This document shows, piece by piece, positions 44,173-53,153 of a DNA stretch of 64,000 bases (position 1 is its first letter; every line of letters starts with the position of its first letter). The position numbers were made by a program, and so were the translations under genes. The stretch is taken from assembly GCA_016703325.1 (NCBI GenBank), contig JADJCH010000060.1, forward strand, positions 1 through 64,000. Reading direction: 5' to 3'. The stretch comes from Burkholderiales bacterium. GTDB lineage: Bacteria > Pseudomonadota > Gammaproteobacteria > Burkholderiales > Burkholderiaceae_C. The notes below the pieces were generated by a model, which worked only from the letters and a program-made list of their open reading frames with translations, was not told the origin of the DNA and made no database searches.

Positions 44173-47037
44173 TCACTGCGCCAGCGCCGCCTCGGCGTCC
44201 GCCAGCTCCTCCCGCCGCCGGCCGTAGCCACAGCGCTCGATCAGCGCGCGGGCGGCGGCCAGGTCGGATTCGGGGGATTCCCAGGGGTAGTTCGCCTCAC
44301 GGAAGAACAGCCGGGCGCGGTAGAGGTGGATGTCGGCCATGTGCAGCCGCATCGGGCCACGCTCGGCGATGTCCCAGGCTTCGTCCAGGTCGGCCTGGGC
44401 GCTGTCGGGGCCGGTGTGGGGGCCGGTGATGGCGCGCAGCCAGGCGCGGGTGAGGAGGCCGCGGGGGAGGTGGCTCTGGTCACCCGCGCGGCGCAAGCCC
44501 GCTACGGCGGCGTCCGCTTCGCAGTTGGCTTGATTGAGTGTGGCAGCCCAGGATTCGGTTGTGGTCAGGAGAGCGGTGAACAGCGCGGTGCGGGCCAAGG
44601 TGAGGTGGTCCAGAGCTTCAGCCAGGAGAGACATCCGGCTGACCATCCAACCCAGCGTCTGTGCTGCGCGTTGCCCAACCGCCTGCAATTCTTCGCAGTG
44701 TGTGGACTCGTCCTCCGTCGAAGGAAGTTGGAACAAGATCACCGTCAGCCACCCTGCACGTTCGGATGCGGATAGGAGTAGGTCAGCGTACTGGAAACCT
44801 CGCAGCGAGTAGAGCAACGGGAACATGGGCTCCAGCTCTTGCTGCATCTGCTCGATTGCACGAAACCAGGTTTGCGCCTCATCTCGCAGGCCTGCTTGGT
44901 GTAAGGCGTCAGCGTAGGCCGGGCGCGTGAGCATTCGAAAGGGCAATTTGCGGTGGCGGTCAGCATTGGTTACTGCCTGTTCTGCATCCAGCGTCGCTGC
45001 TTGCACTTCCCCAAGCAACAGTTCCAATTCACTAAGGTTGCTGAAGTTCAAGGCTGCGTTGTGCCATTCGCTTCGCGCCATTTCCGCGTTTATCCCCGCA
45101 CGAAGAGGCTGGATGGATTCCGTCAGCCGACCCATGGCCCGTAGACGGAAGGCCGCCTGACCGAACAGCCAAGCCTGGGCATCCTCTGACAAGATCGGTG
45201 ACACCCGATGCCAGTGCAAGTCGAAGAAGGACGCCACCGCGCCCAAGTCTGAGCCGTAGGCCCCGAGCGCACGGGTACTGTAGAAGCCATTTGTCCCCAT
45301 CCCCTTCAAAATTCGGGAGACATAGACCTCGCCACAAGCCCGCTGCTGCAACCCCGCCAGGCAGCCATGCGCCACGGCCTGATAGAGCGGCTGCAGGTCT
45401 TCGAGCGTGGGCTGTTCGCCTTCCTTGGTGCTGGCACACAAGTGCTCAAACAGCCGACCATGCAACGCACGCCAGGCATCGGGCTGCTGCTCGCGCAACT
45501 GGCGGGCGAAGTATTCGCGCAGCAGTGGGTGGGCGTCGAGGCTGAGCAGGGTGTTGCTGCCGGCTTCGCGGTGGACGGTGAGCAGGCGGGCGGATTCGAG
45601 GCGGCTGAGGGCCTTGTTGAGCAGCGGGGTCGAGAGGCCCTGCAACGGATCGGTCAGGCCCGTGATGGCCAGCGGCTGCCTCAGCGCGTCGAAGCAATCC
45701 GCCGTGACCGGCCGGTCGAACAGGCCGAGCAGGCGCAGCAGGGCCAGGGCGTGGCGGCCGGAGTCGCCTTCGCGCTCGAAGCTGGTTTCGTAGGCCGCCA
45801 TCACGCGGAAGGCGTGGCCGCCCTGTTCCTCGACGTCGGCTTCTTCGAGTTTGACGAGGTGGCGCTGGCGGATGTCGCCGGCATGCGCGTCGTGCAGCCA
45901 ACTGCCGAGCAGTTGCAGCGTGAGGGCGTGGCCCTGGACCTCTTCGACCGTGGCCTGGAGTTCCGGCGCCGTGCCTTTGACGCCGAGCGTGGTCAGCAGG
46001 TGCGTGCCGGCGTCGGGGCTCAGGCGCTTGAGTTCATGCTCCGGCGCCGTGCTCTGCCGGAAGGCCTTCAGGTCCGGCAGCGAATACCGCGTGGTGGCCA
46101 GGCACAGCCCCTGGCTCTGCTGCGCCAGCCCCTTGAGCAGCGCGGCGATGCCCTGGTCCTTCAGCTCACCGGGCGTCGGCGCCGTCGGCGCGTATTGCAA
46201 CGGCTCCAGCCCGTCGAGGATCAGCAGGCTGCGCCGGCTGCCGACGAGGCGGGCCAGGCGCTGGCCCTTTTCGTAGGCGCCGGCCGGGCTGGCGGCGAAG
46301 GCGCGGTCGGCATCGTCCTGGGCGAAGAAGTCCAGCGCCGCTTTCAGGAAGGCGTCCGACGAGGCCGCCACCTGATCGCGCGTGCCCTGGCTGTAGAAGG
46401 ACCAGGCAAACGCCGCCTCGCAACCCGGCCAGCCCTTGGCCAGCAGCTCGTCCACCGCCCACTTGGCCACCAGCGAGGTCTTGCCCTCGCCGCCCAGCGC
46501 GACGAAGGTCAGCAGCTGCGGCCGGCCGGCTTCGGCGCGCAGAGCGCGGGCCCAGGCGTCGGAGATCAGCCGCTTCTCGGCGTCCCGCCCGACGAGGTCC
46601 TCCGGGGCGTAGCGCAGGATGCGGGAGAGGTCGAGGCGCTTTTCGGCCGCGCGTCCGACACTGAAGTTGACGACATCGACCCCCGCGAAGTGCGGCGGAA
46701 GCGGCGCGTCGTCAATGCGCAGGCCAATGACTCGCTGGCCCAGGTTGCGGGCGTGTTCGACCTCGCGCCGCACCCAGTCCGACGCGCTGGAGGCCGCGGA
46801 GATGACGCAGACGATCAGCTCGCTGTCCGCAATGCCCTGCTGGATGGCCGGCCAGAAGGCGTCGTCCGGCTGGATCGACGCGGCATCGTTGAACACATCG
46901 GCCAGCCCGGCCGCGCGCAGGAAGGATTCCAGCTCCGCCACGTAGCCGTCGTCGGCCGTGGCGTGCGAGATGAAGGCCTGCCGTGGCGGTGACGGCGTTT
47001 GATCCTGCGAGGGCGCCCGCGAGGAGGTGGATGCCAT
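44173..47037 (-). CDS. TIR / STAND NTPase / helical-repeat protein (bacterial NLR-like)
   Basis: 954 residues from the ATG at 47035-47037 with GGGAGAGA upstream. The TIR domain covers about 20-130 (QAFISHATADDGYVAELESF; E92 in SDWVRREVEHA at the NADase glutamate position). The NTPase follows: Walker A FVALGGEGKTSL (P-loop at 181-188), Walker B-like RRSLLILDGLEPLQ, and a winged-helix-like region. The C-terminal 400 residues are helical, tetratricopeptide-like (AALNFSNLSELELLLGEVQA). Such TIR-STAND proteins are predicted or proven antiphage sensors whose TIR depletes NAD+. Next to HepT/MntA and an unknown divergent gene, it forms a defence-like island. The trigger is unknown. Confidence 0.85.
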   Translation of the reverse strand: MASTSSRAPSQDQTPSPPRQAFISHATADDGYVAELESFLRAAGLADVFNDAASIQPDDAFWPAIQQGIADSELIVCVISAASSASDWVRREVEHARNLGQRVIGLRIDDAPLPPHFAGVDVVNFSVGRAAEKRLDLSRILRYAPEDLVGRDAEKRLISDAWARALRAEAGRPQLLTFVALGGEGKTSLVAKWAVDELLAKGWPGCEAAFAWSFYSQGTRDQVAASSDAFLKAALDFFAQDDADRAFAASPAGAYEKGQRLARLVGSRRSLLILDGLEPLQYAPTAPTPGELKDQGIAALLKGLAQQSQGLCLATTRYSLPDLKAFRQSTAPEHELKRLSPDAGTHLLTTLGVKGTAPELQATVEEVQGHALTLQLLGSWLHDAHAGDIRQRHLVKLEEADVEEQGGHAFRVMAAYETSFEREGDSGRHALALLRLLGLFDRPVTADCFDALRQPLAITGLTDPLQGLSTPLLNKALSRLESARLLTVHREAGSNTLLSLDAHPLLREYFARQLREQQPDAWRALHGRLFEHLCASTKEGEQPTLEDLQPLYQAVAHGCLAGLQQRACGEVYVSRILKGMGTNGFYSTRALGAYGSDLGAVASFFDLHWHRVSPILSEDAQAWLFGQAAFRLRAMGRLTESIQPLRAGINAEMARSEWHNAALNFSNLSELELLLGEVQAATLDAEQAVTNADRHRKLPFRMLTRPAYADALHQAGLRDEAQTWFRAIEQMQQELEPMFPLLYSLRGFQYADLLLSASERAGWLTVILFQLPSTEDESTHCEELQAVGQRAAQTLGWMVSRMSLLAEALDHLTLARTALFTALLTTTESWAATLNQANCEADAAVAGLRRAGDQSHLPRGLLTRAWLRAITGPHTGPDSAQADLDEAWDIAERGPMRLHMADIHLYRARLFFREANYPWESPESDLAAARALIERCGYGRRREELADAEAALAQ

Positions 47038-47236
47038 GTCGTTCTCTCCCGGAACGGGCACTTTACAGCGCGCTTTTCGGCCAGGGCCCTGACCAGGGGG
47101 TGAATCGGGGCCGATGGTCGCAGCGGTCGGGCAAGCTTGACACCCGCCCGACAGGCCCCGCATCGGGGATGCTGCGCTGCAACACCGAGCCGAGAATCCT
47201 GCTAACCTGATTCACGTTCTCACCCGATGGGTCAAC

Positions 47237-47902
47237 ATGCGCATGGTGCATTCCACGCCGGATCAGCCGCCCCCCGAGGGCACCCGCCGCCTGATGGATC
47301 AGACCGAGCGGGTCTTTTATGGCGGCTACTGGATCAAGACCTACCCGCTGCCGGCGGACACGCTGCAGGCCAAGCGGGCGCTGATCGATGCGCTGGCGCG
47401 GCGGCTGTTCAACCACACCGAACACGGGCTGAATGTGCCGGGCGTGCGGCTCCAGGAGGCCCGCGCGGCCTTCGAGGCCGAAAACGACCCGGCGATGCGG
47501 CGGGTGAAGGGCGGCATGCTGGCCGGTGCGCTGTTCAACCGGGCCACGGACATCTTCCGTCGCCTGGTGGAACTGCAGGGCGATGGCATCGAGGTGAAGG
47601 AGGATTTTTCCCTCGTGCGCGAGTGTGGCCGCTGCCTGCTCGAAGCGATGGAGCTGGGCCGCTCAGTGCTGCACCGCAGTGGCGAGGAGGGGCTGGACGA
47701 GCTCTGGGGTGAGCCTTTCAAGGCCTTCTCGGTGCCGATCGAGGACTTCTACGAGAGCCGCTACATCAAGATCGGTCAGTGCATGCGCGACATCGACCTC
47801 ATCGCTGCGGCGATGGTGGACTGCTTGTTAAGGCTTGTGCGACACCTGCCCAAACGCGCAGATGGTCGCGTGTCTAGCTGCGTCCGGGCAGGTGTTGCAT
47901 AA
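47237..47902 (+). CDS. Unknown protein, 3' end replaced by IS91-family insertion
   Basis: 221 codons, of which the first about 197 are native. The IS begins at 47828, so the last 24 residues and the stop come from the element. The native part is helical and soluble, with conserved-looking aromatic and charged clusters (RVFYGGYWIKTYPLPADT, VPGVRLQEARAAFEAENDPA, FSVPIEDFYESRYIKIGQCM). I do not recognise the family. It is divergent from the TIR-STAND gene with 199 bases between the starts, so the two may share regulation. It may be nonfunctional. Confidence 0.65.
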   Translation: MRMVHSTPDQPPPEGTRRLMDQTERVFYGGYWIKTYPLPADTLQAKRALIDALARRLFNHTEHGLNVPGVRLQEARAAFEAENDPAMRRVKGGMLAGALFNRATDIFRRLVELQGDGIEVKEDFSLVRECGRCLLEAMELGRSVLHRSGEEGLDELWGEPFKAFSVPIEDFYESRYIKIGQCMRDIDLIAAAMVDCLLRLVRHLPKRADGRVSSCVRAGVA

Positions 47903-47906
47903 GCCT
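47831..47906. repeat. Inverted repeat at the oriIS end of the IS91-family element
   Basis: The arms 47831-47851 (starts aggcttgtgc, ends cacctgccc) and 47886-47906 (starts gggcaggtgt, ends ataagcct) are inverted copies matching at 19 of 21 positions, with a 34-base loop. Such a structure next to the cleaved end is expected for the rolling-circle origin of IS91 relatives. Confidence 0.7.
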
Positions 47907-48177
47907 CGAGGGAGGAAACCGCGGCGAACGCCACGGTGATCGTCAAGCGCAGCGGCTATGGCGATTGAGTGCGCTGGCGTGGCGATCCGGTAGTGCCCGA
48001 TCCCCTGCACAGGCACTGCTGACCGGCGCGAGGGACTGGCGGTGTGCCATGGCGCTGCGGCAAGGGCTGTCAGCGAGTGGGTCGGCGAGGTATTCGGGGT
48101 AGCGTTCGAGCCGAGCGCGCGCAGCTGTCCACCGGACGCCGTGCCGCGTCGAGTCGATGGGCGGTGATGGTGCTCGG

Positions 48178-49356
48178 TCATGATGTTGGCGGCGCTCGAA
48201 TCGAGTGGTCGCGCAAGAAGACCTGCAGCACCACCATCGCATGGCCACAGTGGGCGCACACGAAGGTGGGTGCCGGTGCGGCCGACGCATCGTCGGCGCA
48301 TCCGCAGGGCGGTGGCGGGGTCGCGTGCAACAACTCGCGCGCCAGCACCAGGTTGTGACGCCGGTGGCTGTTGGCCAGCAAGCCGTAGTGCCGGATCCGG
48401 TGGAAGCCACCGGGCAGGACATGCAGAAGGAAGCGGCGCATGAACTCCTGGGGCTCAGCGTCATCGCCTTTGTGGCGTCTTGCCCCTTGGCTCGATAGTC
48501 CTTCCAGCGGAAGGTGACCCCGCGCTCGTCCATCGCGAGCAGCCGGCTGTTGGAGATGGCGACGCGGTGCCGGTGGCGCGACAGGTAGGCCAGCACCGCC
48601 TGCGGTCCGGCGAATGGCCGCTTGGCGTAGACCACCCACTCGCACTGGCGCAGCGGCGCGAGCCAGGCCGTGAATGCGGCTGCGTCGGCCAGCGCCGCGT
48701 GCTCGCCGAAGAACCTGAGCTTGCCGCCATCGTGCAGTCGCTGCAGTTCCTCCAGGAATCGGCGCCTGAACAGCCGCGACAGCACCCGCACCGGCAGGAA
48801 GAACCCCGGCCGGCAGGCGATCCAGTGCGAGCCGTCGGGTGCCAGGCCGCCGCCTGGCACGATGCCGTGCACATGCGGGTGGTGGGTAAGGCCGAGCCCC
48901 ACGTGGCAGCACCAGCGGCGCCGATGTGGGCACCCAGGTGCCTGGGGTCGGCGCCGCGATGCGCAGCAGCGTCTCGGCGGCGATGTCGAAGAGCAGGCCG
49001 TACAGCGCCGACTTGTTTTGGTGCGCGAGTGCCGCGATGGGCGCTGGCAGCGTAAACACCACGTGGTAGTACTCGACTGGCAGGAGATCGGCTTGACGGG
49101 CATCCAGCCAGCGCTGGGCCGCGCTGCTCTGGCACTTCGGGCAGTGCCGGTTGCGGCAGGAGTTGTACGAGATTTCGTCTGGCCGCACCCCTTGACAGCG
49201 CAGCACATGCCCGCCCAGTGCCGCCGTGCGGCATTGGGTGATGGCCGACATCACCTTGAGCTGCGCCAGGCTCAGGTGACCACGCTGGGCGTCACGCCAG
49301 GCGGATCCGTGCGCACGGAAGATGTCGGCGACCTCCAGGGCGGGTCGCCCCTGCAC
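48178..49356 (-). pseudogene. IS91-family transposase, frameshifted
   Basis: The N-terminal zinc-finger-like part is intact (YNSCRNRHCPKCQ), then the frame changes at least twice near 48890-48960. The HUH motif survives as HHPHVHGIVPGGGL and the tyrosine region as AVLAYLSRHRHRVAISNSRL. A third frame change near 48455 precedes EFMRRFLLHVLPGGFHRIRH. All pieces belong to one transposase of about 390 residues. At least three frameshifts make it inactive unless the breaks are sequencing errors. Confidence 0.85.
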
Positions 49357-49368
49357 GGCGGCGGTCGG

Positions 49369-50299
49369 CTACTGGGCTGGCCGCTCGGGTGCCGGCATGG
49401 GCGCGGGTTCGGCTGCCGGCCTGTCCGAGGTCTGATCCAGTGGGCTGATCACCCGGCGCAGCAGATCGGTGCCACGGCGGCGTACAGGCTCGTGGTGTCC
49501 AGCCGCTTGTGCCCGAGCAGCACCTGGATGACACGGATGTCGACCTTCTGCTCCAGCAGATGGGTGGCAAAGGCATGGCGCAGGCCATGGCGTGATGCGC
49601 TTGTCGATGCCGGCGGTGGCGGCAGCCAGATGCACGGCGCGGTTGAGCTGGCGCGCGCTCACGTGGTCGGTGGGGTCCAGGCCAGGGAACAACCAACCAC
49701 CGTGGCGGACCTTGCCCTGGGCGTGTCCAAGCCGCCACCAGGCGCGCAGCCGCTCCAGCAGCACGGGACTGAGCATGGCGTATCGGTCCTTGCGGCCCTT
49801 GCCCTGCTCCACGCGCAGGTCATGCGCTCGCCGTCGATGTCCCCGACCTTGAGCGAGACCACCTCGCTGACGCGCAGGCCTGCACCGTAGGCCACCGACA
49901 TGGCGGCCTGGTGCTTGAGGTTGGGCGCTGCCGCGATCAGGCGGCCCACTTCCTCGGGGCTCAGGATGACCGGCAGCTTGCGCGGCACGGCCACGTGCGT
50001 CATCTTGAGCATGAGCTCGGGGCGGCCCAGCGTGATGTCGAAGAAGAACTTCAGACCGGTCAGCGTGGCGTTGATGGTGACCGGGCCGGTGCCGGTGTCG
50101 ACGAGGTGCAGCTGGAAGCGGCGCAGGTCCTCGGCGGTGGCGGTGTGTGGCGAGCGTCCCAGGAAGGCGGCAAGCTTGCGCACGGCGCGGATGTAGCCCT
50201 CCTGCGTGTGCTCGGCAAACTGGCGCATGCGCATGTCTCGAGCATGCGCCGGCGCAGCGGCGAGACGGTGGCTGATGGGGTCGGGGTGGAGACACTCAT
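49369..50299 (-). pseudogene. Tyrosine recombinase (integrase) of the IS91-family element, frameshifted
   Basis: The pieces read in order: MSVSTPTPSATVSPLRR; MRMRQFAEHTQEGYIRAVRK (SAM-like domain); YGAGLRVSEVVSLKVGDIDG (catalytic Arg); RVEQGKGRKDRYAML; and LLGH-type C-terminal sequences. Frame changes occur near 50240 (a G lost), 49820, 49590 and 49475. An integrase gene directly upstream of the transposase is a known arrangement in one IS91 subgroup. It ends 12 bases before the transposase start. Confidence 0.8.
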
Positions 50300-50426
50300 G
50301 ATCCTGCTCCTGTCGATGACCGAGGCGGATTGCCTCGATCGCCAACATCGCAGAGTCAGGGCTGCAACGAACAGCCGCCGACGTCGCCAGAGCGCCTACC
50401 GCGAGAGCGGTTTAGTCCCCAGCACG

Positions 50427-50798
50427 ATGGCGGTCTTCGCGCACGTCGAGCATCTGGTGCTGGAGTTCACCACCGCCGCGCGCACCAAGACCGAGACGCT
50501 GCGCACGGACCCGGCCATCTTCGATGTCTGGTCCCGCTTCGTCACCACCGGAGAGCGGCTGGCGCAGATCCAGCCGGTGATGCCCGCGGGCTGGACGCTG
50601 CAGGATGCACCCGGCGAGGCGGTGCGCCACAACGAGGCCGACGGGCTGGAGCTGATCCGGCGCGGCCGGGACCTGATCTTCTACATCGCCCGCGCGCGTA
50701 CCCCGATGCCCAAGAGCACACGCGAGTACATCGAGCGCTGCGAGTTCTACCGCCGCAACGGCCATCGGCCGTCGATGCCGGCGCCGCTGCCGGCCTGA
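50427..50798 (+). CDS. Hypothetical protein
   Basis: 123 residues from ATG (MAVFAHVEHLVLEFTTAART). The composition looks coding: mixed helical segments (WSRFVTTGERLAQIQPVMPA, then DGLELIRRGRDLIFYIARAR) and a C-terminal STREYIERCEFYRRNGH. No family recognised. It starts just past the IS91 element on the same strand as the interrupted gene, so it could be an independent gene or a former downstream partner of it. No ribosome binding site of good quality is seen. Confidence 0.5.
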   Translation: MAVFAHVEHLVLEFTTAARTKTETLRTDPAIFDVWSRFVTTGERLAQIQPVMPAGWTLQDAPGEAVRHNEADGLELIRRGRDLIFYIARARTPMPKSTREYIERCEFYRRNGHRPSMPAPLPA

Positions 50799-50875
50799 GG
50801 GCGCCCCAAGCCGGCAGGCCGCGCGCGGCGGGATGAGAAACCTGGCCCGGCCCGACGTGGCGCCTCAGCACCCCG

Positions 50876-51229
50876 TCAGAGCCCCACCAGCACCAGCCCG
50901 AGGGCGGCTGGCAGAGCCTGGATGAAGAGGATGCGGCGGTTGGCGGTGGCTGCGCCGTAGAGCCCGGCGACCAGCACGCAGCTCAGGAAGAACACCCGCA
51001 CGCCATGCCCGTCCGGGCCCAGGTACAGGCCCCAGAGCAGGCCGGCGGCGAGGAAGCCGTTGTACAGCCCCTGGTTGGCCGCCAGCACCTTGGTCTGGGC
51101 CGCGAACTCCGGCGTCAGGCCGAAGGCCTTCAGCCCGCGCGGCTTGTCCCAGAGAAACATCTCCAACACCAGGATGTAGAGGTGCATCAGCGCGATGAGC
51201 AGGACGACGAGGTTGGCGGCGGTGTTCAT
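50876..51229 (-). CDS. DUF1304 family membrane protein
   Basis: 117 residues with four membrane helices. The DUF1304 pattern is plain: LIALMHLYILVLEMFLWDKP, NQGLYNGFLAAGLLWGL, and a C-terminal helix AALGLVLVGL. The family is of unknown function in the inner membrane. The start is the ATG at 51227-51229; longer in-frame sequence upstream lacks features. Confidence 0.85.
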   Translation of the reverse strand: MNTAANLVVLLIALMHLYILVLEMFLWDKPRGLKAFGLTPEFAAQTKVLAANQGLYNGFLAAGLLWGLYLGPDGHGVRVFFLSCVLVAGLYGAATANRRILFIQALPAALGLVLVGL

Positions 51230-51486
51230 GGGGAGATCGGGGCGGGGTGGGACGGGGGGCGATGCGCACGGGCAGAAGGCTTCAGCCTTCTTCAGTCTGG
51301 AGCCTTGCAGTTTGACGACTATCAAGCTTCGGGAGGCGGCGCCGAACTGGCGGGGATCTACCGATCATTCCACCAGATCGCGTCTTTTTCAGGTCTTCAG
51401 ACTTGGACCTGTCCCGCTGCGTGGCGCCCGTCAGGGTGTCCGGCGCTGCCGGGCGACCTGAGAACCCCCCGCTTTTTGAGCTCGCC

Positions 51487-53055
51487 ATGTCCCTGCGTCA
51501 CTCCTTCCGCCGCCGTCTGCAGTTCCTGATTCTGGCTGTGGTCCTGGCCGTCGCAACCCTGGCCGCCAGCGCGGTGTGGATGACGGCCCGCGAGATCGAA
51601 TCCGGCCGACGGGCACTGCTGGTGGCCCAGGTGGATTCGGCGCACAGCATCGTCAACGGGTTCCTGGCGCAGGCCAAGGCGGGCAAGATGACGCCGCAGG
51701 ACGCGCAGACGGCCGCCATCGCTGCCCTGCGGCATGCGCGTTACGGTGAGGGCGACTACTTCTACATCTGGACGATGGAGGTGGTGAGCGTGCTGCATCC
51801 GATCAAACCGGAGTGGGAAGGCAAGTCGAAGGCCGGCCAGATCAAGGACGGCCGGGGCGGCGACGTCCTTGCCGACATGGTGGCCGGGCTCAGGGCCAGC
51901 CCGGATGGGCGGGCCTTCGTCACGACCGCCTTCCCTCGCCCCGGACAGACGGAGCCTGCGGCCAAGCTCCAGTACCTCAAGGCGGTGCCCGAGTGGAACT
52001 GGATGGTGGGTTCGGGTGTGTACATGGACGATGTGAGCACGGCCATTCGCCGCATGGTGATGCAGATGGCGGCCTGGGCGGCGCTGGTGATCGCCGTGAT
52101 CGCCGGGGTCGGCCTGCGGGTCTACCGGGCGGTGTTGCGTCAGTTGGGCGGGGAACCTTCCACCGCGGCCGGCCTGGTGTCGCGGGTGGCACAAGGTCGG
52201 CTGAGCTCGGTCTCGTCCACGGCGCCAGTGGGCAGCCTGCTGGCCGATCTGGGCAACATGGTCCTGTCCTTGCGGGGCACGGTGGGGCAGGTGCGGGAAT
52301 CGTCGGACAGCATCAAGGTGGCGGCCTCGGAGATCGCAGCCGGCAATGCCGATCTCAGCCACCGGACCGAACAGACGGCGGCCAACCTGCAGCGCGCGGC
52401 CAGCGCGATGGAAGAACTCACAGGTGCGGTGGGCAACACCGCCACCTCGGCGCGTGAGGCCAACGACCTGGCGCAGTCCGCCGCCGAAGTGGCCCGCCAG
52501 GGCGGCGCGGTGGTGGGCGGCGTGATCCGCACCATGCAAGACATCCACGGTGCCAGCACGCGCATGGCCGACATCATCACCTCCATCGATGCCATCTCCT
52601 TCCAGACCAACATCCTGGCGCTGAACGCTGCGGTGGAAGCCGCCCGCGCCGGAGAGGCGGGGCGTGGCTTTGCGGTGGTGGCTGGAGAGGTGCGCACCCT
52701 GGCGCAGCGCAGCGCGACCGCGGCGCGCGAGATTCGCCAGCTGATCACCGGCAGCATCGAACGTGTCGATGCCGGCATGCAGATGGTGGGGCAGGCCGAT
52801 GGAACGATGAAGGACATCGTCGACTCGGTGCAGGGGCTGGCTTCCATCGTCGGGCAGATCAGCCTGTCGGCGTCCGAGCAGAGTCGTGGCATTGCGGAAA
52901 TCAGCCAATCCGTGGTCCAGCTCGACGAGATGACGCAGCGCAATGCTGCGCTGGTGGAGCAATCTGCCGCCGCGGCCGCCAGCCTGCGCGACCAATCCGA
53001 GCGGCTGACTGCCTCGATCAGCAACTTCGTGATCGAGGAGGCCCCCGTCCATTGA
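51487..53055 (+). CDS. Methyl-accepting chemotaxis protein with single Cache domain
   Basis: 522 residues. Membrane helix 1 (about 15-37), a periplasmic sCache_2 domain (about 45-185; ARYGEGDYFYIWTMEVVSVL, WNWMVGSGVYMDDV), membrane helix 2 (about 192-212), a HAMP-like segment (LGGEPSTAAGLVSRVAQGRL) and the signalling domain with the hairpin tip ISFQTNILALNAAVEAARAG and EAGRGFAVVAGEVRTLAQRS. It reports a periplasmic ligand, often a small carboxylate, to CheA/CheW. Its stop overlaps by four bases an in-frame start region of the next gene. Confidence 0.92.
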   Translation: MSLRHSFRRRLQFLILAVVLAVATLAASAVWMTAREIESGRRALLVAQVDSAHSIVNGFLAQAKAGKMTPQDAQTAAIAALRHARYGEGDYFYIWTMEVVSVLHPIKPEWEGKSKAGQIKDGRGGDVLADMVAGLRASPDGRAFVTTAFPRPGQTEPAAKLQYLKAVPEWNWMVGSGVYMDDVSTAIRRMVMQMAAWAALVIAVIAGVGLRVYRAVLRQLGGEPSTAAGLVSRVAQGRLSSVSSTAPVGSLLADLGNMVLSLRGTVGQVRESSDSIKVAASEIAAGNADLSHRTEQTAANLQRAASAMEELTGAVGNTATSAREANDLAQSAAEVARQGGAVVGGVIRTMQDIHGASTRMADIITSIDAISFQTNILALNAAVEAARAGEAGRGFAVVAGEVRTLAQRSATAAREIRQLITGSIERVDAGMQMVGQADGTMKDIVDSVQGLASIVGQISLSASEQSRGIAEISQSVVQLDEMTQRNAALVEQSAAAAASLRDQSERLTASISNFVIEEAPVH

Positions 53056-53153
53056 GGCAGGCCATGCTGCCATGGCCGACTGCGACCGGAGGCCGGGCTC
53101 GCAGGGAGATGCCGCAGACCTGCCGTATCCTGCGGGGGCAAAGGGCCCCTGCC

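Larger units (their letters stand above)
47828..50350 (-). mobile_element. Decayed IS91-family insertion sequence
   Basis: It contains an IS91-type HUH transposase gene and an upstream tyrosine-recombinase gene, both on the minus strand and both frameshifted. The oriIS end, downstream of the transposase, abuts the tetranucleotide CAAG (complement of CTTG at 47824-47827), the known IS91-family target preference, and carries a long inverted repeat. The other end (terIS) is not clear; it lies somewhere about 50300-50420. The right coordinate is an estimate. Confidence 0.75.
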
